NCBI RefSeq assembly: GCF_011516755.1
Contig: NZ_WOSY01000009.1
Coordinates: 62,001 to 126,000 of the forward strand
From: Acetobacter conturbans
Lineage (GTDB): Bacteria > Pseudomonadota > Alphaproteobacteria > Acetobacterales > Acetobacteraceae
DNA: 64,000 bases
Reading direction: 5' to 3'
In this document: piece after piece, positions 11,197-19,590 of the stretch
Numbering within the stretch: the stretch's first letter is position 1
Layout of the letters: each line of letters starts with the position of its first letter
Notes under the pieces: generated by a model
Told to the model about the DNA's origin: nothing
Databases searched by the model: none
What the model saw: the letters and a program-made list of their open reading frames with translations, nothing else
Made by a program: the position numbers and the translations under genes

Positions 11197-13402
11197 AGTT
11201 TGCGGGTGTGAATTGCTGCGCGAGATAGACCGCTTCGAGCGCGCGTTCGTGAGCCACCTCCTCCGCATTTACTGTCCCTGAATGACCACCTTCGACATCT
11301 TCATAGTAAAGAAAAGGCTTTTTGAGGGATTCAAGGCGAGCCGCGAAACGACGCCCATGCACGGGTCCGACCCGATCATCGGAGGTCGAGGTAAAGATGA
11401 AAGGGGTTGGATAATGCACATCGGCCCTGAGATGCTGCAAAGGCGAAATCGCACTCAGAAAACGAGCTTCATCCGGATTTTTCATGGAACCATATTCATC
11501 GATCCATGATGATCCTGCCGCCATGTTTTCGAAGTTCATCATATCGAGAAGAGGCACGCCCATGATGACGGCCTTCCACAGATCAGGATGCCGGGTGAAT
11601 TCGACACCCATGAGAAGACCGCCATTGGAACGGCCACGAATCCCCAGTGTCTCCCGGGACGTCACGCCACGTTTCACAAGATCCAGACCAACAGCGTAAA
11701 AATCATCATAGGATTTCTGTCTGTGCGTCTTGCGCCCTGCTTCATGCCATGCGGGTCCGAACTCCCCGCCACCACGAATGTTTGCAACGGCATAGGTCCC
11801 ACCCTGCGTCAGCCAGAGACGACCCAGAACAGGATCGTATGACGGCATCATGGACACCTGAAAACCACCATAGCCCGTCAGGAGGGTGGGGTGATGACCA
11901 TCATTTGTCATTCCCTTTTGCCTGACCAGAAAATAGGGAATGACAGTTCCGTCCGCCGAACGGGCCTGAAGCTGCTCGACCGCAAGATTTTTTGTATCGA
12001 ACAGTCCCGCTGCCTGACGGATCTTTTCAACGCCTGCCTGAGTGGTGCCTACAAGCCATATCTGTGGCGGATCAAGAAATCCTTCCACTTTCAGCAACGC
12101 AGCATCCGATTGCTGATCGGCATCCGTGATATGGACAGATGACATATCCGGCAACGGCAGCACGACATGCTGCCATGCGCCATTCCGCACATGCAAAACC
12201 ATCGCGCGTCCACGAACATTGTCCAGATACGTCACGATCACGCTGTTTCGTGTCACGGCGACATCATCCAGCGCCTGCGTCCGACCCGGCGTGAAAAGAA
12301 CCCTGACATTCAGATCATCAGTTTTCGGATCGACAGTGACAAGACTGCCTGCCGTAATCCTGTTCGAGCCGGAAGGCGTCCAGTCTTCACCAAGCACAAA
12401 CACCAGAAATCCGTGGATCATGCCTTTCAGTTCAAGGCGGTTTGGCAATGGAAGCCAATGTAATGTGCCGCCGTTTTTACCCTGAAAGGCTGTATCCATG
12501 CCATTGAGAACAGCAAATTTACTGGAAAAGAACGTCGGCGACCGCCGGATCAGCAGAAGACGATTTCCATCACCATCGGTCAGCGCCAGAGGATCAACGG
12601 CGACATCGGTATTTTCACCGCGATAAATTTCCAGAGCCTGATCGAAAGATTCATTTCTGATCACACGCCGCACCACGAACGGATAACCCGAAGATGTCAG
12701 CATGTCTCCCGTGCCATCCCAGTCCCGCGCCACCAGCAACGTATCGCGGTCCACCCATGCGGCAGACTGTTTCGCACGTGGAAAAACGAACCCGCTGGTC
12801 ACCAGAAGGCCTGCCTGCGTGTCGTATTCTCTCAGCGTATCGGCGTCTTCTCCCCCCTGTGAAAGGGCAACGAGACAATATCTTTCCTGCGGCTTCAGGC
12901 AGTCCGCACCGTCGAATACCCAGTTTTCATGTTCTTTTTTCGCCAGATCATCAACATCCAGCTTTGTCAGCCAGCCGGGCAACGTGGAGCGATAAGACGC
13001 GAGCGTGGTGCGACGCCACACACCACGCGGATGATGGGCATCCTGCCAGAAATTCCAGATCTGGCCTGCTAGAAATGTGGGAACTTCCAGTCTTTTCTTG
13101 CTCTGCAGGACCGAAAGCGCCTGCTCATGGAAAGCCTGATAGCGTGTATCCGTTTCCAGGGTCTCTACTGTCTTGCGGTTCTGTCCATCGACCCAATCCA
13201 GAGCCTGCGCGCCACGAATGTCATTGAGAAATGAAGGGACTCCGGCAGGAAGACCATGTTCAGTCTGGCCAAAACATGGACGCACCAGCAAGGAAATCGA
13301 GAGGGCAGCCAGCAGCAGGCCGTATTTTATCGTCTGGTTTTTCGCAGACGCTGATGGGGGAGGAGAAACCCCTTTTGGACGCGGAAAAAACATGACTGAC
13401 AT
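11195..13402 (-). CDS. Secreted prolyl oligopeptidase (S9A family)
   Basis: This 735-residue serine peptidase has an N-terminal hydrophobic export signal (YGLLLAALSISLLVRPCFG), a seven-blade propeller region in the middle and a C-terminal alpha/beta-hydrolase domain. The catalytic triad is visible: Ser592 in GRSNGG, Asp near 675 in STSDDRVGP and His707 in EGGHSG. The family cleaves short peptides after proline. The signal points to the periplasm or exterior, unlike the cytosolic classical enzymes. It is a single-gene unit convergent with zntB. Confidence 0.92.
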   Translation of the reverse strand: MSVMFFPRPKGVSPPPSASAKNQTIKYGLLLAALSISLLVRPCFGQTEHGLPAGVPSFLNDIRGAQALDWVDGQNRKTVETLETDTRYQAFHEQALSVLQSKKRLEVPTFLAGQIWNFWQDAHHPRGVWRRTTLASYRSTLPGWLTKLDVDDLAKKEHENWVFDGADCLKPQERYCLVALSQGGEDADTLREYDTQAGLLVTSGFVFPRAKQSAAWVDRDTLLVARDWDGTGDMLTSSGYPFVVRRVIRNESFDQALEIYRGENTDVAVDPLALTDGDGNRLLLIRRSPTFFSSKFAVLNGMDTAFQGKNGGTLHWLPLPNRLELKGMIHGFLVFVLGEDWTPSGSNRITAGSLVTVDPKTDDLNVRVLFTPGRTQALDDVAVTRNSVIVTYLDNVRGRAMVLHVRNGAWQHVVLPLPDMSSVHITDADQQSDAALLKVEGFLDPPQIWLVGTTQAGVEKIRQAAGLFDTKNLAVEQLQARSADGTVIPYFLVRQKGMTNDGHHPTLLTGYGGFQVSMMPSYDPVLGRLWLTQGGTYAVANIRGGGEFGPAWHEAGRKTHRQKSYDDFYAVGLDLVKRGVTSRETLGIRGRSNGGLLMGVEFTRHPDLWKAVIMGVPLLDMMNFENMAAGSSWIDEYGSMKNPDEARFLSAISPLQHLRADVHYPTPFIFTSTSDDRVGPVHGRRFAARLESLKKPFLYYEDVEGGHSGTVNAEEVAHERALEAVYLAQQFTPAN

Positions 13403-13660
13403 TGCTGAAGCCCAAATGAAAATTTCACAATGAGGGCTTTCCTAGCATGAATGCTGTCCGGTCTGGTTAAGCTGTGAGGAGGCCGGATATCCACGCAGCG
13501 ATGCAGATCATGCGATGACCTTCGCGCAGCCAGAAACACTGACCGCAACGTAACAAAAAGGTCCACACGCGCTATGAAAAATCGCAGGCAGGGATTAACC
13601 GAAGATTTTTGGAAAAAATGGAATGTTATTTCCGACCAGTTCCACTGATTTTCAGGGAAC

Positions 13661-13736
13661 TGGTGGAGCCAATCGGGATCGAACCGACGACCTCCTGAAT
13701 GCCATTCAGGCGCTCTCCCAACTGAGCTATGGCCCC
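13661..13736 (-). tRNA. tRNA-Ala (GGC)
   Basis: The reverse strand folds into a full cloverleaf: acceptor GGGGCCA/TGGCTCC, D arm with AGCTCAGTTGGGAGAGC, and T arm with GGTTCGATCC. The 7-nt anticodon loop ATGGCAT gives anticodon GGC. The encoded 3' CCA is at 13661-13663. Length is 76 nt. Confidence 0.97.
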
Positions 13737-13829
13737 ATCGGGACGATTATCATACGACATCGTCCGAGTGACGGCGCGTATAACCTGAGGGAGAAGCCCT
13801 GACAAGTCCCGTTATCGTGAGAAACAGAA

Positions 13830-14501
13830 TTATTTGGCGAGAACACCGAAATCCCGAAGAGCGTTCAGCAACGGCAGCAGAGGCAGACCGAGAATGGCGG
13901 AATGATCGCCTTCGATCCGCTGGAAAAGCTGAATCCCCGTCCCCTCCAGACGATAAGACCCTACGCACCCGAGACAGGCCTCTCCTTCACTCTCAAGATA
14001 GGCATCGAGAAACTGTTCGGAAAAGCTCCGCATGGTCAGCGCGGGTTGTGCGAGATGCGTCCACATCACCCGTCCCTGCCACCAGAGAACGACGGCGCTG
14101 TGAAGATGATGGGTTTTCCCGCGTAAACGCAGAAGCTGGGCCCGCGCCCCTTGCCGGGAAGACGGTTTGTCAAACCATTCGCTGCCACCGGCTCCTTGGC
14201 AGGTCAGCATCTGATCGGCCCCAATCACCCAGGCGTCCGGGTCTCCCACCGTGGCCGCTACGGTTCCGGCCTTCGCCTCCGCGAGACACAGCGCAACCTG
14301 AGACGCGTCCTGCCCTTTTTCACGCCCAGCCTGCTTGTACTCATTTTCATCAATATCAGCAGTTCGCACCGTGAAATCCACGCGACTTTCCCTGAGAAGG
14401 GCCTGACGCGCACTCGATCCGCTGGCCAGAACGAGGCGGCTTTTTGCTGAAAGGAAAGAAGGGGCCAGTACTTCGTCAGCAGCAGTACTCGAGTCGATCA
14501 T
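13830..14501 (-). CDS. maf: Maf-family nucleotide pyrophosphatase
   Basis: Maf proteins hydrolyse non-canonical or modified nucleoside triphosphates (dTTP/UTP or m7GTP types) and are linked to septum control in some bacteria. The N-terminal LVLASGSSARQALL motif, DIDENEY and the later VIGADQML segment are family hallmarks. The ATG at 14501 is preceded by AGGAAAA, a good ribosome site, and gives 223 residues. It reads away from the putative origin, with hemE diverging on the other side, a neighbourhood seen at alphaproteobacterial origins. Confidence 0.92.
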   Translation of the reverse strand: MIDSSTAADEVLAPSFLSAKSRLVLASGSSARQALLRESRVDFTVRTADIDENEYKQAGREKGQDASQVALCLAEAKAGTVAATVGDPDAWVIGADQMLTCQGAGGSEWFDKPSSRQGARAQLLRLRGKTHHLHSAVVLWWQGRVMWTHLAQPALTMRSFSEQFLDAYLESEGEACLGCVGSYRLEGTGIQLFQRIEGDHSAILGLPLLPLLNALRDFGVLAK

Positions 14502-14878
14502 TTTTCCTATGCCTTTTCCTGAATGCACTCCACCCAAGGATAATCCCGCTTTCGGGGGTGAGTACTTCGGTGAGTACTGTACCGAGTACTTTGTGCGTTA
14601 CTGGGGTACATGGGGATAGTACGGGACACCATTCGGGAGAGTACCGAGTACCGGGGACAAGTGCCAAAGCGGAGGGTACGGTGAATTGTACACAGCCCTC
14701 TGCGGGGGATTTCTGGATAACTCCTGAAAACCCATATTTTCCAGTGTGATACATTCTGTACACAGTCGGGGAAAACTGGGGTACATTTTTGGAAAGCCGG
14801 GTACCCCGACATACACACCCCCTATAGAAACCACATCATTTCTTTATTTTCTTTTCTTCGTTAGAGATGAGGGACTGA
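14502..14878. other. Putative chromosomal replication origin (oriC)
   Basis: This 377-bp gene-free region lies between divergent maf and hemE. An oriC next to hemE is known in Caulobacter and Rickettsia. It is crowded with GTAC tetramers (see the separate repeat entry). It holds one good DnaA-box-like site (TTATCCAGA on the reverse strand, 14712-14720) and weaker ones (TTGTACACA at 14686-14694, CTGTACACA at 14756-14764). A pyrimidine-rich, AT-rich stretch at about 14836-14863 could be the unwinding element. parAB, parS, rsmG and mnmG lie about 46 kb away. The scarcity of consensus DnaA boxes is the main weakness. Confidence 0.55.
14562..14804. repeat. Cluster of GTAC-centred repeats (GAGTAC)
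   Basis: GTAC begins at 14562, 14574, 14579, 14586, 14606, 14619, 14641, 14648, 14676, 14688, 14758, 14781 and 14801, and twice more just inside maf (14468, 14485). About one would be expected by chance in this length. Several sit in a longer GAGTAC(T/C) context, and the copies at 14562, 14574 and 14586 are spaced exactly 12 bp apart. This looks like an array of binding sites for an unidentified protein. Confidence 0.75.
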
Positions 14879-14902
14879 TTGCAAACGAACGGCGGACGGA
14901 TA

Positions 14903-15973
14903 GTGACCACCACACACGGAACCGATGAGAACCGACGACTTCTGCGCACCCTGAAGGGCGAGGCCATGTGGCCGCCTCCGATATGGCTGATGCGTCAGGC
15001 TGGACGGTTTCTACCCGAATTTCGTGCACTTCGGGAAAAGGCGGATTTCCTCACTCGCTGCATGACGCCCGATCTTGCAACCGAGATCACGCTTCAGCCC
15101 ATCCGCCGCTTCGCCATGGACGGAGCTATCCTGTTCTCGGATATTCTCATTCTGCCTTGGGCTATGGGCCAGTCGCTGGAATTCATCGAGAAACGAGGCC
15201 CGGTTCTGGAGCCCATCCGCAGTGCCGCTGATCTGGCGCGTCTCGATCCGAAACGTATCGCGGAGCGCACAGCGCCGGTGGGCGAAACGCTGCGGCGTGT
15301 GCGGAAGGCCCTGGGCGAACAGGTTGGAGCGGCTGCTCCCGACACGGTGACGCTGATCGGGTTTGCCGGGGCGCCGTTCACTGTCGGTTGCTACATGGTC
15401 GAGGGCGGCGGCTCGAGGGAGTTCGCCCAGACCCGTCTGATGGCCTACCGCGAGCCGGCCCTGTTCGACCGGCTCATCGATCTGCTGACCGAAACGACGG
15501 CTTCCATGCTGGCAGACCAGATCGAGGCCGGTGCGCAGGCTGTCATGCTGTTCGATTCATGGGCCGGGCTTCTGCCGCCGCAGGAATTCCGTCGGCACGT
15601 CATCAACCCGACACGTCAGATCGTAAGCTACCTGAAGGGCCGCTACCCGCATGTGCCGGTCATCGGTTTTCCGAGACTCGCCGGTGTGATGTCGCCCGAA
15701 TATGCCCGTGAAACCGGTGTGGACGCGATGGCGCTCGATACGGGAGCCGATCTGACGACGGTGGCGAAACAGGTGAGTCCGAACCTTGTCCTGCAGGGTA
15801 ATCTTGACCCTGTGTCCGTTCTGGCCGGTGGTGAGGGCATGCTGCGCGAAGCCCTGTCCATTCGTGAAGCCGGACGTGGCCGGGCTCATGTCTTCAATCT
15901 CGGGCATGGTGTGTTGCCGGAAACGCCGCACGAGCATGTGGGTGAGTTGCTTGCGGCTTTGCGAAAGGTCTGA
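14903..15973 (+). CDS. hemE: Uroporphyrinogen decarboxylase HemE
   Basis: HemE decarboxylates uroporphyrinogen III to coproporphyrinogen III in heme synthesis. The N-terminal signature PPIWLMRQAGRFLPEFR, the FSDILILPWAMG segment and GFAGAPFTV are all present, and the length of about 356 residues is normal. The start is either the GTG at 14903 (GGACGGA upstream) or a TTG at 14879 with GAGGG 5 nt upstream; both are in frame. It is followed 3 nt later by a HAD phosphatase gene and then by hemJ, a probable heme operon. Confidence 0.95.
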   Translation: MTTTHGTDENRRLLRTLKGEAMWPPPIWLMRQAGRFLPEFRALREKADFLTRCMTPDLATEITLQPIRRFAMDGAILFSDILILPWAMGQSLEFIEKRGPVLEPIRSAADLARLDPKRIAERTAPVGETLRRVRKALGEQVGAAAPDTVTLIGFAGAPFTVGCYMVEGGGSREFAQTRLMAYREPALFDRLIDLLTETTASMLADQIEAGAQAVMLFDSWAGLLPPQEFRRHVINPTRQIVSYLKGRYPHVPVIGFPRLAGVMSPEYARETGVDAMALDTGADLTTVAKQVSPNLVLQGNLDPVSVLAGGEGMLREALSIREAGRGRAHVFNLGHGVLPETPHEHVGELLAALRKV

Positions 15974-15976
15974 TGA

Positions 15977-16678
15977 ATGACATCCGCTCTTGAGCCGAAT
16001 GGTCGTCTGAGACTGGTCATTTTCGACTGCGATGGTGTCCTGATCGACAGTGAAGGACTGAGTTGCCGGCTTATTGCGGGTGCGGCGCGCGAAGCAGGTT
16101 TGGCGGTCAGCGATGAAGAGGCCGTGACCCGTTTCGGTGGCAAGGCTCTCCCCTTGCTGAAAGGGGAGATCGAGAAGGAGAGTGGGTGCCGCTTGCCCGA
16201 TGACTGGTCTTTCGCGATGCGAGACCGTTTTGTCGACGCCTTCAGCCAGTCAGTGGAGACGATAAAAGGCGCGCGGGAGATGCTGGAACAGGTTCTGGCG
16301 CTGGAACTGCCTGTGCGGGTGGGATCGAATTCATCCATGCTGGAGATGGACGCTAAATTCAGCGGCAGTGGACTGGGTGAACTTCTGGATCAGGACCGCA
16401 TTCATTCAGCGATCGACATGCAGAAGCCCAAACCGTCCCCGGCTGTGTATCTTCATGCGGCTGCCCAAGAGGGCGTGCAGCCAGCCGCGTGTGTGGTGCT
16501 GGAGGATAGCGACACAGGTGCAAAAGCGGCGCTTGATGCGGGCATGACGTGCGTGCTGCTCAGGGCACAGGGACAACCCGTTCCTGACTGGCCGGGTCTT
16601 GTCAGAATCAGCAAACTTTCGGAATTCTCTGTCATTTTGAAGCACGCTCTGGAAACTCAGCGCGAAAGCGGCTCATGA
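15977..16678 (+). CDS. HAD-superfamily hydrolase (phosphoglycolate phosphatase/beta-phosphoglucomutase-like)
   Basis: This 233-residue protein has HAD motif I (VIFDCDGVLIDSE near residues 14-26), motif II at VGSNSS, motif III lysine in MQKPKPSP and motif IV in VLEDSDTGAKAA. The small helical cap after motif I places it with the phosphoglycolate phosphatase/beta-phosphoglucomutase subgroup. Its substrate cannot be told from sequence. It starts 3 nt after hemE and overlaps hemJ by 4 bp (ATGA), so it is translationally coupled within the heme gene cluster. A role in heme synthesis is not implied by the family. Confidence 0.88.
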   Translation: MTSALEPNGRLRLVIFDCDGVLIDSEGLSCRLIAGAAREAGLAVSDEEAVTRFGGKALPLLKGEIEKESGCRLPDDWSFAMRDRFVDAFSQSVETIKGAREMLEQVLALELPVRVGSNSSMLEMDAKFSGSGLGELLDQDRIHSAIDMQKPKPSPAVYLHAAAQEGVQPAACVVLEDSDTGAKAALDAGMTCVLLRAQGQPVPDWPGLVRISKLSEFSVILKHALETQRESGS

Positions 16679-17124
16679 TCGACGGGCTTCTGCCGTGGTA
16701 TCCGTGGATCAAGGCCTTTCATCTCATGTCCGTCATGGCGTGGATGGCCGGTCTTTTTTATCTGCCAAGGCTTTTTGTCTATCATTGTCAGGTCAGTTCA
16801 GGATCTGCCGAAAGTGAACGTTTCAAGACAATGGAACGTCTTTTGCTGCGGGCCATCATGAATCCGGCCATGGTGGCATCCCTGTTTTTCGGAGTCCTGC
16901 TGGTTATGACGCCGGGTGTCATCAACTGGATGGCAGGATGGTGGCACGTGAAAATGGCCGCCCTTTTGGCGATGTTTGCCTTTCACGGCTTTTGCGCCCG
17001 TTGGCGTTCGGACTTCGCACGCGATGAAAACACGCACTCCGAAAGATTTTATCGGATCGCCAATGAAGCGCCGACGCTGCTTATGATGGTGATTGTGATC
17101 ATGGTTATCGTGAAACCATTCTGA
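16675..17124 (+). CDS. hemJ: Protoporphyrinogen IX oxidase HemJ
   Basis: HemJ is the membrane protein that oxidises protoporphyrinogen IX to protoporphyrin IX in many alphaproteobacteria and cyanobacteria. The 149-residue sequence has four hydrophobic segments. It begins with the family signature around WIKAFHLMSVMAWMAGLFYLP, including the conserved histidine, followed by RLFVYH. It overlaps the HAD gene by 4 bp, and with hemE upstream it supplies two steps of heme synthesis from one transcription unit. Confidence 0.93.
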   Translation: MIDGLLPWYPWIKAFHLMSVMAWMAGLFYLPRLFVYHCQVSSGSAESERFKTMERLLLRAIMNPAMVASLFFGVLLVMTPGVINWMAGWWHVKMAALLAMFAFHGFCARWRSDFARDENTHSERFYRIANEAPTLLMMVIVIMVIVKPF

Positions 17125-17268
17125 TTTTAAAAAACATAACCATAATGTCAGGATTGACTTACATTTCGTATCAAAGTTGCGATTTTTTTGACACCAGGAG
17201 TTGTTCTTCTGTCTCCAGTATGCAGACGGGACATGTCTTGTCTGCACTGAAACAGGAATTAGGGTCTC

Positions 17269-17757
17269 ATGAAACGTAGTTCATTTCTGATTGCTGCTCT
17301 TGCTGTTGGCTCCCTGGCTGTTGGACAGGCTCATGCCACTCCTGGTCCCGCTCCAATGGGGCCTCCTGGCGCTCCCGGTCCGGGACACGCTTTCCTTCCT
17401 TTCCTGGAAGGGACAGACCTGACTGCGAAGCAGAAAGATGCAGTCAAGAAAATCATGCATGATGGTCATGATTCCATGAAAGCTTTTCACAAGCAGGAAC
17501 GTGATCTTCATACCCAGTTTGATGCCCTTCTGCTGGCACCGGGTAAGGTTGACCAGACGAAGTTCAATGATCTGCTCCAGCAGCAGGATGATCTGGAAGC
17601 AAAGGAAAATGCAGCTCATCTGACCACTGCCGTTAAGATCCGTGACATCCTGACAGCAGACCAGTTGGCGGCAGCTAAGGATCGCCATGACAAGATCGGG
17701 GCGCTGATGGACCAGATTCATCAGATTGAGCATGGCAAGGATAAAGACGAGGAATAA
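17269..17757 (+). CDS. Spy/CpxP-like periplasmic protein
   Basis: This 162-residue protein has a clear signal peptide (SSFLIAALAVGSLAVGQAHA, cleaved after AHA) and a Pro/Gly-rich linker. The mature part is helical and charged with two LTxxQ-type motifs (LTAKQ and LTADQ), the hallmark of the Spy/CpxP family of periplasmic chaperones and stress sensors. It is a single gene ended by a strong terminator. Possible metal binding is hinted at by many histidines. The precise role is not known. Confidence 0.8.
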   Translation: MKRSSFLIAALAVGSLAVGQAHATPGPAPMGPPGAPGPGHAFLPFLEGTDLTAKQKDAVKKIMHDGHDSMKAFHKQERDLHTQFDALLLAPGKVDQTKFNDLLQQQDDLEAKENAAHLTTAVKIRDILTADQLAAAKDRHDKIGALMDQIHQIEHGKDKDEE

Positions 17758-17784
17758 GCTTTCCGTCTGGTCTTTAGGGTAAAG

Positions 17785-17815
17785 GTTCATGTGTTTTTGA
17801 TAAATACACATGAAC
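17785..17815. repeat. Perfect 10-bp stem hairpin
   Basis: GTTCATGTGT (17785-17794) and ACACATGAAC (17806-17815) form a perfect 10-bp stem with an 11-nt AT-rich loop just before the main terminator. It may be an additional 3' stabilising or termination hairpin of the Spy-like gene mRNA. Confidence 0.6.
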
Positions 17816-17816
17816 T

Positions 17817-17856
17817 AAAAAGCCTTCCCGGGATAAACACCGGGAAGGCTTTTTTA
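17817..17856. terminator. Bidirectional intrinsic terminator
   Basis: An 11-bp perfect stem AGCCTTCCCGG/CCGGGAAGGCT (17821-17831 and 17840-17850) is flanked by AAAA on the left and TTTTTT on the right. It ends the Spy-like gene on the + strand. On the reverse strand it lies directly after the stop of the small membrane protein, so it serves both. Confidence 0.92.
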
Positions 17857-17857
17857 G

Positions 17858-18163
17858 TCATGGGCGTGTTTCGTCTATTTTAAGACCAAGATTTTCAGCA
17901 ACTTCGGATCTGTCCTGCGAACTGGGGACCATGATCGCTTTTCTGTCTGGCTGATAAGCATTGGCATTCCAGCCGCGTGCCTGTGCCAGTGCGCTGACTA
18001 TCCGGTAAAAGCCAAGCCATCGTGAGTTTTTTGCCGGTGGCTTCCAAAATCTTACGGCAAGAGCACATGCCGCGATGATGAAGGAAATGATCGCTGTTGC
18101 TGTGGCCAGATAGGAAGACGGAATTATTTTCAGTGCAACGCTTAAAAGACTGTCTATATCCAT
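17858..18163 (-). CDS. Small membrane protein, possibly phage holin-like
   Basis: This 101-residue protein begins with a hydrophobic region (SYLATATAIISFIIAACALAVRFW, about residues 17-40), then has a basic, soluble tail. It is the last of three closely spaced reverse genes with phage-tail character, so a holin-like or phage accessory protein is possible. I do not recognise a specific family. The function is unknown. Confidence 0.6.
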   Translation of the reverse strand: MDIDSLLSVALKIIPSSYLATATAIISFIIAACALAVRFWKPPAKNSRWLGFYRIVSALAQARGWNANAYQPDRKAIMVPSSQDRSEVAENLGLKIDETRP

Positions 18164-18212
18164 TCAGTTTATTTCTTTTATATTTGATGATCTATCCATG
18201 ATGCGGTGGATA

Positions 18213-18680
18213 TTACAGGCCGCCATAGATCGTCTTGCCGCCATCATCTGTGAGGTAGGAAATGATGGTGGCAGTACCCGCGTTCGTATTGACGGCGGGC
18301 GGGGCGCCATCCTGATAATGGGCAGGAGGCAGGCTGACGGCAAAGCCAGCAGTTGAAGGCTGACGAAGAACGAGCGTCAGATTCTGCAGCATATTCGATG
18401 TCCCACCTGTCAACGTCAAATCCAGAGACTGGTCAGGTGTCACATCATAGGTAATGTCGCCTTGCTCAGCGAAGACCATTTGGAAATGAGCGCCCGGGCT
18501 TGTGATGACTTTTACCGGGGTCGAGGAAACCGTTGGGTCAGAAACGCTGGAATTTGCACTGGAAAGCTGGTTTGCGATGGGTGCACTGGCATTCTGGCTG
18601 GCGAACTGACGCGGGTCGATGCCATGTTCAGGCATCAGATTGTCACCGTCCAGTGTTGTTTTGACGACAGGGTCAGACAC
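18213..18680 (-). CDS. Hypothetical protein in a phage-tail-like cluster
   Basis: This 155-residue protein has no signal peptide or membrane segment and is rich in Ser, Thr, Ala and Asn. Its second half (from about residue 65) is a run of short beta-like stretches ending in YLTDDGGKTIYGGL, the kind of composition found in phage tail or fibre-associated proteins. It lies between the small membrane protein and a fibre-like protein on the same strand. I do not recognise its family. Confidence 0.6.
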   Translation of the reverse strand: MSDPVVKTTLDGDNLMPEHGIDPRQFASQNASAPIANQLSSANSSVSDPTVSSTPVKVITSPGAHFQMVFAEQGDITYDVTPDQSLDLTLTGGTSNMLQNLTLVLRQPSTAGFAVSLPPAHYQDGAPPAVNTNAGTATIISYLTDDGGKTIYGGL

Positions 18681-18725
18681 GAATGAAAAAATCCATATAA
18701 TTTAAATGAGAATGAAAATATTGAC

Positions 18726-19313
18726 TTAGCTTTTTGTGGAAAGTGCCAGAAGATTGGCGTTGAGCCACAAGGATGTACCATCTCCCGGATCGGTAGTGGG
18801 CAGACCCTGTAAAAGCTGAGACAGGGTCAGATTGAGTTGAGAAATGGTGACACTTCCCTCTCCTGAAGCGGCAGCGCTTCCTCCTACGGCGGCGGTCAGG
18901 ATTCCGTGGGAAATTGCAACAGGCTGGCGTGCAATGATCTCCGCGCCACTGTCGGACATTCCCACGCGATCACCGCTCGAAAAGAAGCCGTCCGTCTGCA
19001 TCAGAAGAGAGAGCGCATCGGAAGAAACGGAGTATGTCTGACCCGTCGCAATGGAACGTGGTGGCACCGACCATGCAATGAGCGGCTGCGCATCGGCCGT
19101 GTTGTCAACGAAGAGGGCCAGACCGGTAATGAGACCCCAGCTTGCGGTTGCATATCCGAAGCTGCAGGAAGGCGAGACGGAGAGGGTACGGCGGCCGTCC
19201 CCTGTGGCTGTGAAGGCGATGCTCTGGCGCGTATAGCCCGCTCCTGTCGCCTCCAGCGCTACAGAGACAGGAGCGCTGACCAGAAGCCCCAGATATCCTT
19301 TGAAAAATGACAC
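18726..19313 (-). CDS. Putative phage tail fibre-type protein
   Basis: With the GTG at 19313 (AGGAAG about 10 nt upstream) the protein is 195 residues. The frame is open further, with an alternative ATG at 19406. It is rich in beta-forming Ser/Thr/Ala/Gly segments and begins SFFKGYLGLLVSAP. I read it as resembling small tail-fibre proteins of alphaproteobacterial prophages, but this is a judgement of composition and context. It heads a three-gene reverse cluster with no other phage genes around, so it is probably a relic or domesticated module. Confidence 0.5.
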   Translation of the reverse strand: MSFFKGYLGLLVSAPVSVALEATGAGYTRQSIAFTATGDGRRTLSVSPSCSFGYATASWGLITGLALFVDNTADAQPLIAWSVPPRSIATGQTYSVSSDALSLLMQTDGFFSSGDRVGMSDSGAEIIARQPVAISHGILTAAVGGSAAASGEGSVTISQLNLTLSQLLQGLPTTDPGDGTSLWLNANLLALSTKS

Positions 19314-19590
19314 AGTTGTTTTTCTTCCTGATAAAGCGGGAAGTTTGCGGCCCGCTATTCCGTCATGGAAGTGAGTATGAGCGTCCCCATCCTCATTCGG
19401 GATCATCCACCGGAGAAGCGCAGGCTTTTCACGAGTGGGAGGGCAGGAAAGAATTTTGCTTCATGCAGGCATGACAGGGCAAAAAATTAATAATATTAGT
19501 AAATCAATTAACAATGCGTCAGATGTATTGCGTTTGGAAATGATGAACATGACAGGACTACCTCCGGCCCTGCCAGCTGGGGGGAATGAT

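Noticed and set aside
14562..14804. GTAC repeats as a CRISPR array
   Set aside because: The repeats are only 4-7 bp, irregularly spaced after the first three, with no 25-40 bp repeats or cas genes.
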